Assembly (NCBI GenBank): GCA_010157825.1
Contig: VFSE01000211.1
Span: 558,001 to 622,000 of the forward strand
Reading direction: 5' to 3'
DNA: 64,000 nt
Source: Vickermania ingenoplastis
Lineage: Eukaryota; Euglenozoa; Kinetoplastea; Trypanosomatida; Trypanosomatidae
Part shown: positions 1 through 11,067 of the stretch, piece after piece
How positions within the stretch are numbered: the first letter of the stretch is position 1
Layout of the letters: every line of letters begins with the position of its first letter
Position numbers and translations under genes: made by a program
Notes under the pieces: generated by a model
What the model saw: only the letters and a program-made list of their open reading frames with translations
What the model was told of the DNA's origin: nothing
Databases searched by the model: none

Positions 1-483
1 GAGAGGCCGCCAGGAGGAGGAGGGGCCGCGCCACCCCCGCCGGCATCAGCGCCGGTGCTCGATCCACCACCCCTTAGCAGTGGTGAGGGAACGGGCAGTC
101 GACCCCCACAGCGCCGGGGACGTCCACCGCGTGGTCGTCCCCGGCTTGAGAGCGTTGCCAGCGCACACAGCAGCGGCAGTAGCAGCACCAGCAGCCGGTC
201 TATGAGTTGTTCTTCCAGAACGAGCAGCAGCAGCAGCAGGAGTTCGAGCAGAGAGAGAGCGATTGGGATGAATGTGGCGATACGTGGGGATGGGACGGCC
301 CCGGGAACCGCGCGCCCCATCCTCGAGGAAGTAGACGTCGATCGCGGCGCCGGCCTTCCGCCTCGCACCCCATTCCCTCGTTGGAGTGGCGGCGGCGCAG
401 CGGTGATGTTGCTGGTGGTGCCTGGGAGCGGGTTCGCATGTCTGCCGCCCCGTTCTTATACCTTGAGGCAGAGGACGGGGTAA
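1..483 (+). CDS. 3' end of an unidentified gene (5' part outside window; frame uncertain)
   Basis: Frame 1 is open from the first base to a stop at 481-483, giving about 160 residues rich in Pro, Gly, Arg and Ser, with a poly-Ser stretch from an AGC repeat near 218-240. Frame 3 is also open from 207 to 758. There the same repeat reads as poly-Gln, and the stretch around 430-600 looks rather protein-like, so the true end could be the stop at 756-758, possibly after a slip in the repeat. No domain is recognisable. The gene lies upstream of eIF1 in the same direction and its 3' UTR would run towards the eIF1 splice acceptor near 1068. That a gene ends here is likely; its exact frame is a guess. 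Confidence 0.35.
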   Translation, partial: ERPPGGGGAAPPPPASAPVLDPPPLSSGEGTGSRPPQRRGRPPRGRPRLESVASAHSSGSSSTSSRSMSCSSRTSSSSSRSSSRERAIGMNVAIRGDGTAPGTARPILEEVDVDRGAGLPPRTPFPRWSGGGAAVMLLVVPGSGFACLPPRSYTLRQRTG

Positions 484-1017
484 TCGCACGGCAGTCGTAC
501 CGCGCCGCGTTCTTGTACAGCTGTGCTCGCGTGGCGCAGGAGCAGGGCCAGACCGGGGATACCGTCGCGGCGCCCATCCCCTCCCTACGCGCTGTCGCAG
601 CGTGTGCGGGTGACGAGCAGTCAAGCGGTGCGAGATCGTTTCGGTGGATCCACCTGCACCATCATCTCCTTCTCTCACGGTCTCCCGGCTTGCTTTACCC
701 AGACGCCAACCCGCACACACACCCAAGCCCGAGAGACCTAAGCAATGTCTCGCGGTAACAAGATGGAGGAGGGGGGGGGTAGGGGGCAGGGGGCAGCCGT
801 CCGGGGAGCTGAAGCCGAGCAGCTTGATCCTCGAGGACCCTAGCCGCTTCCCCTCCTCCACTGCAACTTGCACCTTCGGGGTGCATGCTCCATTATCGAC
901 TCGCACGGAACAACAACAACAACAAAAAATTCTCTGTGAGGGGCTTATTATCCTTCTACAGCACTCTACGTTGTCGCCACTCTATGCTCTATATTATGAA
1001 TGGTATGCTCTCGTTCT

Positions 1018-1069
1018 TGATATTTTTTCTTTTTTTTTTCCACCGTATTTTTTTTGTTCTCCCTCACAG
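1018..1069 (+). promoter_or_regulatory. Predicted trans-splice polypyrimidine tract and acceptor for eIF1
   Basis: An almost pure T/C tract (about 1018-1066) ends in CACAG with the AG at 1068-1069, which is 66 bases before the eIF1 start codon. This is the standard kinetoplastid arrangement for spliced-leader addition. It also marks where the upstream transcript would be cleaved and polyadenylated. Confidence 0.6.
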
Positions 1070-1135
1070 ACACGCCTACGATAACCGCCAGACCACTCCC
1101 TTAATAGGTACCACACACACACAAGAACAGAAGCA

Positions 1136-1513
1136 ATGAACCGGAACGCCGTTCAAGCCACACCCCCGCCGGATAGCGCCATTCATGGTATGAACGCAGA
1201 GGCGACCATCCAGCTCAACGAGCAGAAGGAGGCGGAGAAGGCCATTCTGCAGGCGCAGAAGGTTCACATTCGTGTCCAGCAGCGTCTTCGCAAGAAGAAC
1301 GTCACGACTGTCCAGGGTCTGAACCAGCAGCTGAACTTCCGCCGTCTGTGCCGCGAGATGCAGCAGATGTGGGGGTGTAACGGGAGCGTCATCAACGACC
1401 AGGTGGCTGGCAAGGTCATTCAGCTCCAAGGGAACCTCAGTGAGAAGCTGAAGGAGTTCCTTTTGAGCGAAAATATGGCCACCCCAGAGAATTTAGAGAT
1501 CCACTCCTTGTAA
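1136..1513 (+). CDS. eIF1: Translation initiation factor eIF1 (SUI1 family)
   Basis: The 125-residue protein has an N-terminal tail of about 40 residues and then a complete SUI1 domain. The diagnostic stretches are KVHIRVQQRLRKKNVTTVQGL (first 20 residues shown by family as the basic beta-hairpin), CNGSVIND and KVIQLQG, followed by a C-terminal helix and strand ending in LEIHSL. In the family, eIF1 binds the 40S subunit near the P site and enforces start-codon fidelity in the cytoplasm. Length and motif spacing match other eIF1 proteins, and nothing is missing. The start follows a short 5' leader after a strong polypyrimidine/AG signal. Identification is from motifs and is secure. Confidence 0.93.
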   Translation: MNRNAVQATPPPDSAIHGMNAEATIQLNEQKEAEKAILQAQKVHIRVQQRLRKKNVTTVQGLNQQLNFRRLCREMQQMWGCNGSVINDQVAGKVIQLQGNLSEKLKEFLLSENMATPENLEIHSL

Positions 1514-3232
1514 AAAGGAAGGAACACCGGCGAGTTGTTCCACGTGTTCCACCACCTCAGATGCAGGCGCGCACATGAAAACTAATGAAACTTCCTGAAC
1601 GACACCATAAGATAGGAGAAATAACTCGATGAACGAGAGGCAGGGGTCGAAAAGAATCGAAATGGGAGTTGGTGATCCTTTTTGATTTTTTTTTTTCGTT
1701 TTGTTTTTTCCTATTCGTGTCGGTTGTTGTTGTTGTTATTTTTCAATTCTTACGCGTCTGCAAGGCTTTAAGTGTTTCATATGAGCATTTATTGTTAAAC
1801 TAACTAAAATAATATCAAAACAAACAAGAAAAAAAGTCGAACAAGTAAGAAAGTGTATAGGCGAGGGAGAGAGATGGGTTGCCAGTGTTGTTTGTTGTTG
1901 TTTGTTTTGCATGTGCCACGGTGATCGCATTAAAAGGTGCTGCTTTGTGCCGATCGATGTTGTCCGTCATATATATGTCTGCTCCCTTTTTATACTCTCT
2001 CTCTCTCTCTCTCTCTTTCTTTGGTTCTTTTCTTCTATCGTTGTTTTGGTCTTCCGGAAAGCTAACTTCTCTCTTTTGAATCTCTTGGTGGATTTCAACA
2101 CGGCTCCTACCTGCGGTTCTCTTACATTCCATTCACTGGACGTCGCTCGCTCTGTGCTTGTTCGTGAAGTTATCTTAGATCCTCTTATCGCGTTTTCCTC
2201 TTTTTTTTAATTTTCTTTTGGTGTTCTCCTTTTCTCTGTAGCGGGCATTCTCTTTTGAATCCCGCTCCACTCCCGTGGGAAGAGGAAGAAAATTGAAGAC
2301 TGCAGAACAAAAACAAATAATAATAATTACCGGAAAAAAAAAAGGTTAAAACGATTGTAAACCAAAAAAAAAGAAGAAAAAAAAAGGAGGAAAATATTCA
2401 ACAAGCAGTAGCCACACCGTTAGAATCCATCGCTATAGGCGCAACGGAAATTGTTCGATCGTTCCGTTTTCCTCGCCGGTTGATTTACTGACAAGACCAA
2501 CAACAACGAAAAATATAATATAATATATTTTTCCAAGGGGAAAAAAAATAGAAAAAAAAACAGCAAGGTTCGAAAAAAAAAAACGAAAAAAAAGAAACAG
2601 AAAGAAATTACTGTGAAAGGAAACAAAGAAACAAGAACTGGTTTCTTTTCTTTTGTTTTAGCTTTATTTATTTCTTTTATTGTTTTGGACGTTTGTTCTT
2701 TTGAATTATTTTTTTCTTGAACCTTCTCGGCTGTGCAACGTCTGCGCTTTTTGTGTGTGCGTGCAGTTGTACTAGCAAGTCTGTTTTATTTTTATTTTTT
2801 TTTGTGTGTGTGTTTTGTTTCATTTTCCTGCTGCGGACAATTAATCTAGCGCTGGGCATACCTTATTTAAGCGATATACAATTGTCACACATCGAATCCT
2901 TGTTCGGTGTTTGTCCCACACATACACACACGCACACACACACTCTCTCTCTCTACGGGTACGTGTGACTCGGAGCTTCCTTTAACATATTTCCAGAGCA
3001 CACGTACTCAAAGCAAGAAAAGGCAAAGCAGTTTGTTTTCCCCCTTTTTTTATTATTATTAATAATAATAATATTTTTTTTATTTATTTATTTATTTTTC
3101 TTGGAGATACAGCTGCAATAAATAAATTTACAAAAAAAAAATAAGAGGGAAAACTGCGTGAGCTTTCGTTTTTGTTTTTACTTTTTTACTTTTGATTATT
3201 TTTTATTTTTATTTTCTTTCATCGCATCCATT
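1514..3232 (+). other. Intergenic spacer between eIF1 and the RRM/R3H gene
   Basis: About 1.7 kb without a credible gene. It consists of T-rich and A-rich low-complexity sequence, including a TC repeat near 1998-2017, A-runs at 2334-2390 and 2545-2590, a CA/CT tract near 2920-2955 and a TAA repeat near 3055-3072. The polypyrimidine stretch at 3073-3104, followed by AG dinucleotides at 3105-3113, is the best candidate trans-splice signal for the next gene. Confidence 0.6.
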
Positions 3233-5645
3233 ATGCCTCTCAAGCCAGATTTCATTCCCATCTCCAAGGGGAAGCAGATGTTCGCCCTCAGCAGCTGGCG
3301 GGACGCCCCGGCCACCCCCAATCCTAACGCTTCCTGCGCGTTGGGCCATACATCCGCCCACCCCACCCCGCGGCAGAGCCCATCGCTAGCCGTGCTGCGC
3401 GCTAAGGAGCAACCGCCCCAGCTCCACTTACCTCCAGCCGCCGCCACCAGCGGCTCGGGCGGGAGTCACAACCAAAATAATCACCCAAATAACGGCGCCC
3501 ATCCGACGTCCCCGACCCTAAAGGCTACCGCAGCTGCCGCGCCTGCAGGAGGTGGCGCTCCTGCCGTCAAGCGCGGTAGCGGGCGCAGCGGTAAGAAAGA
3601 TCGCCGTGGTGGCGGAGGGGCCGCGCAGAGGGAGGGCGCCGCCGCAGTGAACATCGCCGACAGTGCGGTGGTCGCTGCCAGCACGCCGGTGACTGCTGCC
3701 AGTGGTGGTGGTGGTGGTGGTGGTGGTGCAACAGCCTTTGGGGATGTCGTAGATTATTACGTTCACTTGTTTATTCCCGCAAAGGTACACAGTCCGTCTC
3801 CCCCGCCTGCGGGAGGAGGAGCGGTAGATTCGACTTCATTGCCGTCGTGCGTCACTCTGAGAGTGCCGCAGGAAGATGTATCTTCTGGTAATGGAGGCGT
3901 CGAGAAGGCACCAAACAGCGCTCCCTCCAAGCTACTTCACGCGTCGCTGCCCAACGGGACCCTACACCCGCACACCGAAGTGCTGCCCTCTATCACCGCC
4001 GCGGGGATGTCGACCATTCGCTTCACCCACGCACCGCTCCTGGCCCCGGAGGAGCTCATTATGCAACTAAAAGCCCAGGCGGCTCCGCTCCGTATCATTC
4101 CCATTGGGTTTCCAAAGGTAATGGTCTCACGGAAAATCGTCAACAGCACCACCAGTAACCCCGCGACGACTACCAGTGCGAACAACAACAATACGAACAA
4201 CACAGTCGCGGGGGGTGAGGGTAGTCAAACCCCGTCAAAGGCGCAGGTGACGAGCGGCGGCACGACGACAGCGGATGCCGGTGCCTTTGCTCTGTTTCAA
4301 ACCCCAGCACTGAAGCCGTTCAGTGGGGCGGCCGCTGTGGTGGCTGGGATGGAACTCCTCCCGCCTACCGTCAGCGCCGGGGAAACGGACGGCGACACCA
4401 CCAACAGCGCGGCGGTGGCGGCTGCGGCTGCCCTCCTTCCTCCTGGTATTCCCGAAGACTATCAGATCTCAACGCTCTTCGCCGAGGAGGCGGACGCGGT
4501 GAAGCTGGTGGAGTTCATGAAGAGTCGATACCCCATGATCGCCACCAAGCTTGTCCCGCGTGCCAGGGCGCAGTTGAACGCGTCGCTGGTCCTCAAAGGT
4601 CTTCCCTCTCTTCATAAGTCTGAAAGCATTCTGCACGAGCTGCACACTCAGCCCCACCATCCCCCGTCCTACGTCCGCCTCCACCGCAGCGAACGAGGGG
4701 TGTTCAAGAACGTTATTTTTATCAAGTACCCCAACCGAACCGCCGCGGAGGATGCCAAGTTGTGGTTGGAGCGTCTCTATTTGGGGCCCCGGCCGGTCAA
4801 GGTGGAGTTCAAGAAGAAATCAAAGCCCATCGTGGACGCCTCGGTGGGGAGTGGGGCCGGTGGAGATGGCAGCGGCGCCGCAACGGCCACGCCGCGGCAG
4901 AAGGCGGGGCACAACGCCCCCGTGTCCGCCGCCGCGACGCCGGCCATGACGGGCGTGGCAGAGCTGGAGCAGCTTGTCCGCGCCCTGCGTGTCAGTACGG
5001 AACACGAAGGCTTCCACCTCTCCAAGGCAGACTTGACGAAGGAGGAGCTGCGGATCCTCAAACAGCTGTGCCAGTTCTACAGCATGCGGATCGACTTGCA
5101 GTCCAGCCCCACCTTGGTCACCGTAAAGCGTCACCTTGCGGCGCCGGCTACCTTTAACAATCCCGGTGCCGCGGCGGTGGGAACAACCACCGCCAGTGGA
5201 ACCACCAGCGCCAAGCCCTCGCCAGCGCTGCGTCCTCAGCCAAGCCCATCCACCACCTTCGCACACGCCAATTACCTCCACCCGCCCACAGCAGCGGGCA
5301 GTAGCGGATACACCCCCGCCACGAGGCACCGCCAGCAGCGGGGCCTTCACTGCGACCTCACCCGCCCCCGCTGCGGGTGCAGCTCAACTCAAATATTCGA
5401 CCTCCCCTGCCCCCGGGGGGGCACCGCCGACGATCAGCCCGCGGCAGCGGCCGCTGGAGTTCAAGCTACACCCTGGTATGAGCGCCTGGCGCGATAGCGC
5501 GCCGACTACTCCAAACCCAAACGCCCACCTGTTCGCGGCGACGGCGGGAGGGAGTTCGGCACGCGGGGTGCGGGCCATCATCCGTTGTCAGGGCGAAGAA
5601 GGTGGCGCTCCGGCCTTTCCTCCAGGCCGTGGTAGACCCGTGTAA
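3233..5645 (+). CDS. RNA-binding protein with RRM and R3H-like domains; one frame break near the C-terminus
   Basis: The start ATG at 3233 follows a pyrimidine-rich leader; the frame is open further upstream but that extension is only T-rich leader sequence. Residues 1-430 are mostly low complexity (Ala, Gly, Thr, Pro). An RRM-like fold spans about residues 445-525, with an RNP2-like LVLKGLP near 452 and an RNP1-like GVFKNVIFIKY near 488. An R3H-like helix-strand segment follows at about 572-632. The starting frame ends at 5497, but a better C-terminus continues in frame 3 to 5645. Removing one C from the five-C run at 5313-5317 would join them. That C-terminus contains a second copy (5478-5525) of a motif also present at residues 20-33, S-x-W-R-D-x-x-P-x-T-P-N-P-N-A, which supports the longer product. 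The likely role is post-transcriptional control of mRNA. The RRM call is fairly good; the R3H call is weaker. Confidence 0.7.
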
Positions 5646-6244
5646 AAATTTCATTGGATTGTTGTTGTTTGTTTGTTTCTTTGAAAAACTCTGTTATAAG
5701 GAAGACGAAGAAGAAAAAAAAGAAAAGCTGTGATGGGCAGAGAGAGTGCGAGAAACACTATTCGAAAGCCAAGAGAAACAAACCAAAGGCGAGAACACGG
5801 AGGAGGGCGTAGGTGTCGTTCCATACCGATAGGCGAAGCTGTGTTGGACCAATACCAGAGATAGAAGGGGGACGAGCGATACGTTATCTTCTCCTCTCTC
5901 GCTCGCTCTTGCTCTCTCTCTTAAAAAAAGAAGAAGAAAATAATGAATAATAAAGTGGAGAAGCTCAAACTCCTTTTGAATGGGTTTGGACGAGAGGGGC
6001 GAGCGTCTGGTGTGGGCACATCGACAACAAACACCACAGTAAATGCCCCTACAAAAGAGAGATCTATATCTTTTTTTTTTCTGTTTGTTTGTTATTGTTG
6101 TCATCGTTCTAAAGCGGACTCTATAGCATCATATGGGTCCTCTCATCGCCACAACCTCAAAAACAAAAAGTCAGCAAGCAGAGCGGCTGGTATTTAAACG
6201 ATTTAAAAGATGAAGCGTTTTACTCGCTCGTGTTAGCGTGGTTG
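5646..6244 (+). other. Intergenic spacer downstream of the RRM/R3H gene
   Basis: A/G- and T-rich sequence with no credible gene. A purine-rich block at 5695-5765 and a CT-repeat block near 5885-5925 are the only structure seen. Confidence 0.5.
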
Positions 6245-7080
6245 TTAGTATTGCTGGCGCACGGATGTACGGTGATGGTAGCATGTTCCAAGCACTATTT
6301 GTCTTCTTCCTCCTCTCTTTCTCTCCCTTCTTTTCATTCCATTCGGTGTCGTCCTTATAGTATTGCATGGAGGGGTACGGATAGCAAAGTCGACACGCTG
6401 CCGGTCCGCCAGCCGCAGCCAATGCATACCCCAGCAATACGCCTGTAAGGTGGTCTCTCTCGCTCTCCTTACGGGCCGCTCGTGAAACACCACTTCCACA
6501 AAGGGGGCGAGATGCCCATTGGCGCGCCACATTTGCAAGGCCCGTCGGACCCGTTCCGGCAGGTAAACCTTCTCTTCTTTCCCCCAGTCCGCTCTATCCT
6601 CCTTTGCTGCTCCACAGCATTCAGCAGGAGGTGCAGCAGCCGGCGGACCTCCTCGGAGCGGACCTTTTTGGAACGGCTCGTCCTACACGCCCGACACAAA
6701 GCAGCGGTGTGTCCAGCTTTATCCCCTGCGGTGAAGTCTGTTCCGCGGGGTGTCTGCATTTCTCGCACCACCACCTCTACGGGACACATGAGATGCGAGA
6801 GCACTGAAATGGTGTACGGCTTATCTTTGCTCGACGTCTGTCACATCCTCCTCGATCCCTTTCACGAAAGTGAAGCGAGCAGCTGAATATGGATACCACG
6901 AGATGAGACAGGCAGCTTAGCGCGACAGTCATTACTCATGAGCGAGGGAAGGGGGTCCTCTTTGTCCTTGTCCGCCACCCCGCCCGGTAGCACTGCTTTA
7001 CTACAATAGACCTCAAGCAAGTGGCTCACGCAAGTAAAAGAAGAGATCCACCTGGCAAGCTTATTCTTCTGCTACGCCGT
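6245..7080 (-). pseudogene. Degraded minus-strand coding remnant, unidentified
   Basis: On the minus strand several adjacent stretches in different frames have a protein-like composition, for example a segment at about 6804-6570 rich in Arg, Leu and paired Cys, and another at about 6540-6350 rich in Trp, Arg and Leu. The stretch is interrupted at several points. The orientation opposes the surrounding plus-strand cluster, and the remnant lies directly against the left edge of the amastin array. I do not recognise the family. It could be a dead host gene or a decayed mobile element, perhaps linked to how the array arose. Confidence 0.3.
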
Positions 7081-7573
7081 CTTCGCGGAGCTCCTCCCTC
7101 TCAAGTGATATCGATCCGCACCGCTACCCACCTCATACTGGAGCTGCGCGAGTAGGTCACAACCCCTAACAGACAGCGGGTTGCTCGCCCTGAACGAACT
7201 TTGCAGAGGGGGGGTAGGGGAGGCAGACCCCGCAGCAGCAGCAGCAGCGGGACCTTTGCCCCGCACCATCCCCCAACCCTGTGCGGCTGCTAGGCGGCCG
7301 CGTCGCTGCTTCCATCCCTGTGTGTTGTCGTCCCATGGTGGCGTCACAGAAAGGGGATACACGGAAGGAGCCGGGAGTGGCGGGGAGCCACCTCCCCTGC
7401 CCAACCCTTGAACAAGAAATCGAGAAGAAGCACCTATGTCACCTATATGCCGCGTATATCAAAATCATCATCATCGTCCTTCACCCGTTCCGTTGTAGTT
7501 TCGCTGTGCCTGCAGGCGGCACGGTGTGCCCGCCAGCCAGCCGGCCCTGTGTGTATCCCCCCTGTTCGCTCGC

Positions 7574-7691
7574 ATCTCACCCCTCTTTCTCGACCTTCTC
7601 TCTTCTCTCTCCGCTGCTCGTTCTTCTCGGTGTCTCGCCGGCGCGCACCACATGGCGTCGGCCACACGATCCTGCTGTCAAACGGCGGAAG
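7574..7691 (+). promoter_or_regulatory. Predicted trans-splice signal of the amastin unit (first of eight copies)
   Basis: A C/T-rich tract at about 7574-7630 is followed by no AG until GGCGGAAG, with the AG at 7690-7691. This would leave a 55-base leader before the amastin ATG at 7747. The same block recurs in every unit and varies only in its CT repeats and an optional CCCTCC insert. The short upstream ORF beginning at 7652 would be removed by splicing at this site. Confidence 0.5.
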
Positions 7692-7746
7692 ATTCGCGTT
7701 CTCTTCCACTCACTTTCGCCTTCCCCTTTCACCAACTGCCTGAGTC

Positions 7747-8342
7747 ATGTGCTGCAGCATCGTTCTGATCATCTACACCATCGTCCAGTTCGTGGCGCTG
7801 GCGCTGTTCGTGGTGGGCACCCGCTGGACCAGTTCCGCTCCACCCAGACAGATGAACTGCAGAACACCAACTGCCTAACCCTGTGGGGCTGCAAGAAGAA
7901 GTGCTACGACTCCGGGTACAGCTTCCGCATCAAGGATAACTTCCCCGACTGCCCCGACCGCACGAACCGCTTCAAGGCGGCCGAGGCGTTCTCCATCATC
8001 ACCATCGGCCTCGCCTTTGTGTGCTTCTTCCTGGCGGTCTGCATGGACACGTGCTGCTCCTACTGCAAGTGCTGCGTCCGCATTGTCGTCACGCTGCTCA
8101 ACATCCTCGCGGTGGCCGGCGGCGCTGTGGTGTGGGGCTGCATGGTCGCGTCGTACCACAACGAGCACAACACTTGCCCCGCCCTCAAGGACCACTACGC
8201 CTGCACCGACATGGGCGCCAACGTCGCCGAGGAGGACATCAACAACGAACCTGGCTCCAAGTACGGCGCGGGCTTCGCGCTCTTCCTTGTGGGCTGGATC
8301 CTCCAGACGATCAATCTGCTGATCATTCTCCTGCCGTGCTAG
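7747..8342 (+). CDS. Amastin, array copy 1 (frame broken at a C-run)
   Basis: Amastins are small four-span surface glycoproteins specific to kinetoplastids. This gene matches the intact copies base for base except that the run at 7820-7822 has three C instead of four. The frame therefore shifts at the codons for Gly-Thr-Pro-Leu, just after the first membrane span, so as written it would not give a full-length amastin. Downstream sequence still encodes the intact second, third and fourth spans up to the TAG at 8340-8342, with no further decay. That pattern suggests either a very young null allele or a one-base consensus error. Confidence 0.85.
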
Positions 8343-9107
8343 GCGGACAGGAGGGAGGAGAGAGGTGCCGGCGCATTGCACCAAAGTATTTCTTTCTTTC
8401 TTTTTTTCCTTCTTATGATAGAACGCAATGACGTACCATATATTGTGAAACAGTTTTAAATATTTTACCCCCCGTCCCATATTTCCGCTGCTCTTTGTGT
8501 TTGGGATACCCATCCACGTGCATCCGTGCATGAACGCCGGGTTGCTCGCCCTGAACGAACTTTGCAGAGGGGTAGGGGAGGCAGACCCGCAGCAGCAGCA
8601 GCAGCGGGACCTTTGCCCCGCACCATCCCCCAACCCTGTGCGGCTGCTAGGCGGCCGCGTCGCTGCTTCCATCCCTGTGTGTTGTCGTCCCATGGTGGCG
8701 TCACAGAAAGGGGATACACGGAAGGAGCCGGGAGTGGCGGGGAGCCACCTCCCCTGCCCAACCCTTGAACAAGAAATCGAGAAGAAGCACCTATGTCACC
8801 TATATGCCGCGTATATCAAAATCATCATCATCGTCCTTCACCCGTTCCGTTGTAGTTTCGCTGTGCCTGCAGGCGGCACGGTGTGCCCGCCAGCCAGCCG
8901 GCCCTGTGTGTATCCCCCCTCCCCCTGTTCGCTCGCATCTCACCCTCTTTCTCGACCTTCTCTCTCTCTCTCCGCTGCTCGTTCTTCTCGGTGTCTCGCC
9001 GGCGCGCACCACATGGCGTCGGCCACACGATCCTGCTGTCAAACGGCGGAAGATTCGCGTTCTCTTCCACTCACTTTCGCCTTCCCCTTTCACCAACTGC
9101 CTGAGTC

Positions 9108-9703
9108 ATGTGCTGCAGCATCGTTCTGATCATCTACACCATCGTCCAGTTCGTGGCGCTGGCGCTGTTCGTGGTGGGCACCCGCTGGACCAGTTCCGCT
9201 CCACCCAGACAGATGAACTGCAGAACACCAACTGCCTAACCCTGTGGGGCTGCAAGAAGAAGTGCTACGACTCCGGGTACAGCTTCCGCATCAAGGATAA
9301 CTTCCCCGACTGCCCCGACCGCACGAACCGCTTCAAGGCGGCCGAGGCGTTCTCCATCATCACCATCGGCCTCGCCTTTGTGTGCTTCTTCCTGGCGGTC
9401 TGCATGGACACGTGCTGCTCCTACTGCAAGTGCTGCGTCCGCATTGTCGTCACGCTGCTCAACATCCTCGCGGTGGCCGGCGGCGCTGTGGTGTGGGGCT
9501 GCATGGTCGCGTCGTACCACAACGAGCACAACACTTGCCCCGCCCTCAAGGACCACTACGCCTGCACCGACATGGGCGCCAACGTCGCCGAGGAGGACAT
9601 CAACAACGAACCTGGCTCCAAGTACGGCGCGGGCTTCGCGCTCTTCCTTGTGGGCTGGATCCTCCAGACGATCAATCTGCTGATCATTCTCCTGCCGTGC
9701 TAG
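9108..9703 (+). CDS. Amastin, array copy 2 (frame broken at a C-run)
   Basis: Same coding sequence as copy 1, with the three-C run at the Thr-Pro codons after the first membrane span. The upstream spacer differs from copy 1 by a shorter G-run, a three-C run before the CAG repeat and an extra CCCTCC block in the polypyrimidine tract. All other codons agree with the intact copies, including the signature CLTLWGCKKKC and the terminal LLPC. Confidence 0.85.
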
Positions 9704-10472
9704 GCGGACAGGAGGGAGGAGAGAGGTGCCGGCGCATTGCACCAAAGTATTTCTTTCTTTCTTTTTTTCCTTCTTATGATAGAACGCAATGACGTACCAT
9801 ATATTGTGAAACAGTTTTAAATATTTTACCCCCCGTCCCATATTTCCGCTGCTCTTTGTGTTTGGGATACCCATCCACGTGCATCCGTGCATGAACGCCG
9901 GGTTGCTCGCCCTGAACGAACTTTGCAGAGGGGGGGTAGGGGAGGCAGACCCCGCAGCAGCAGCAGCAGCGGGACCTTTGCCCCGCACCATCCCCCAACC
10001 CTGTGCGGCTGCTAGGCGGCCGCGTCGCTGCTTCCATCCCTGTGTGTTGTCGTCCCATGGTGGCGTCACAGAAAGGGGATACACGGAAGGAGCCGGGAGT
10101 GGCGGGGAGCCACCTCCCCTGCCCAACCCTTGAACAAGAAATCGAGAAGAAGCACCTATGTCACCTATATGCCGCGTATATCAAAATCATCATCATCGTC
10201 CTTCACCCGTTCCGTTGTAGTTTCGCTGTGCCTGCAGGCGGCACGGTGTGCCCGCCAGCCAGCCGGCCCTGTGTGTATCCCCCCTCCCCCTGTTCGCTCG
10301 CATCTCACCCCTCTTTCTCGACCTTCTCTCTTCTCTCCGCTGCTCGTTCTTCTCGGTGTCTCGCCGGCGCGCACCACATGGCGTCGGCCACACGATCCTG
10401 CTGTCAAACGGCGGAAGATTCGCGTTCTCTTCCACTCACTTTCGCCTTCCCCTTTCACCAACTGCCTGAGTC

Positions 10473-11067
10473 ATGTGCTGCAGCATCGTTCTGATCATCT
10501 ACACCATCGTCCAGTTCGTGGCGCTGGCGCTGTTCGTGGTGGGCACCCGCTGGACCAGTTCCGCTCCACCCAGACAGATGAACTGCAGAACACCAACTGC
10601 CTAACCCTGTGGGGCTGCAAGAAGAAGTGCTACGACTCCGGGTACAGCTTCCGCATCAAGGATAACTTCCCCGACTGCCCCGACCGCACGAACCGCTTCA
10701 AGGCGGCCGAGGCGTTCTCCATCATCACCATCGGCCTCGCCTTTGTGTGCTTCTTCCTGGCGGTCTGCATGGACACGTGCTGCTCCTACTGCAAGTGCGC
10801 GTCCGCATTGTCGTCACGCTGCTCAACATCCTCGCGGTGGCCGGCGGCGCTGTGGTGTGGGGCTGCATGGTCGCGTCGTACCACAACGAGCACAACACTT
10901 GCCCCGCCCTCAAGGACCACTACGCCTGCACCGACATGGGCGCCAACGTCGCCGAGGAGGACATCAACAACGAACCTGGCTCCAAGTACGGCGCGGGCTT
11001 CGCGCTCTTCCTTGTGGGCTGGATCCTCCAGACGATCAATCTGCTGATCATTCTCCTGCCGTGCTAG
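10473..11067 (+). CDS. Amastin, array copy 3 (two frame breaks)
   Basis: This copy has the three-C run after the first membrane span and a second one-base loss near 10797, in the Cys-rich stretch between spans two and three, where the other copies read GTGCTGCGTCC. It is the most altered unit in the array and cannot encode a normal amastin as written. The remainder up to the TAG at 11065-11067 is unchanged. It is the best candidate for a real pseudogene within the array, although both changes are single-base losses in short repetitive contexts. Confidence 0.85.

Noticed and set aside
7281-8342. 353-codon plus-strand frame joining the spacer to the amastin body
   Set aside because: It arises only because the C-run slip puts the amastin body in frame with an open spacer; intact copies start at the MCCS methionine.
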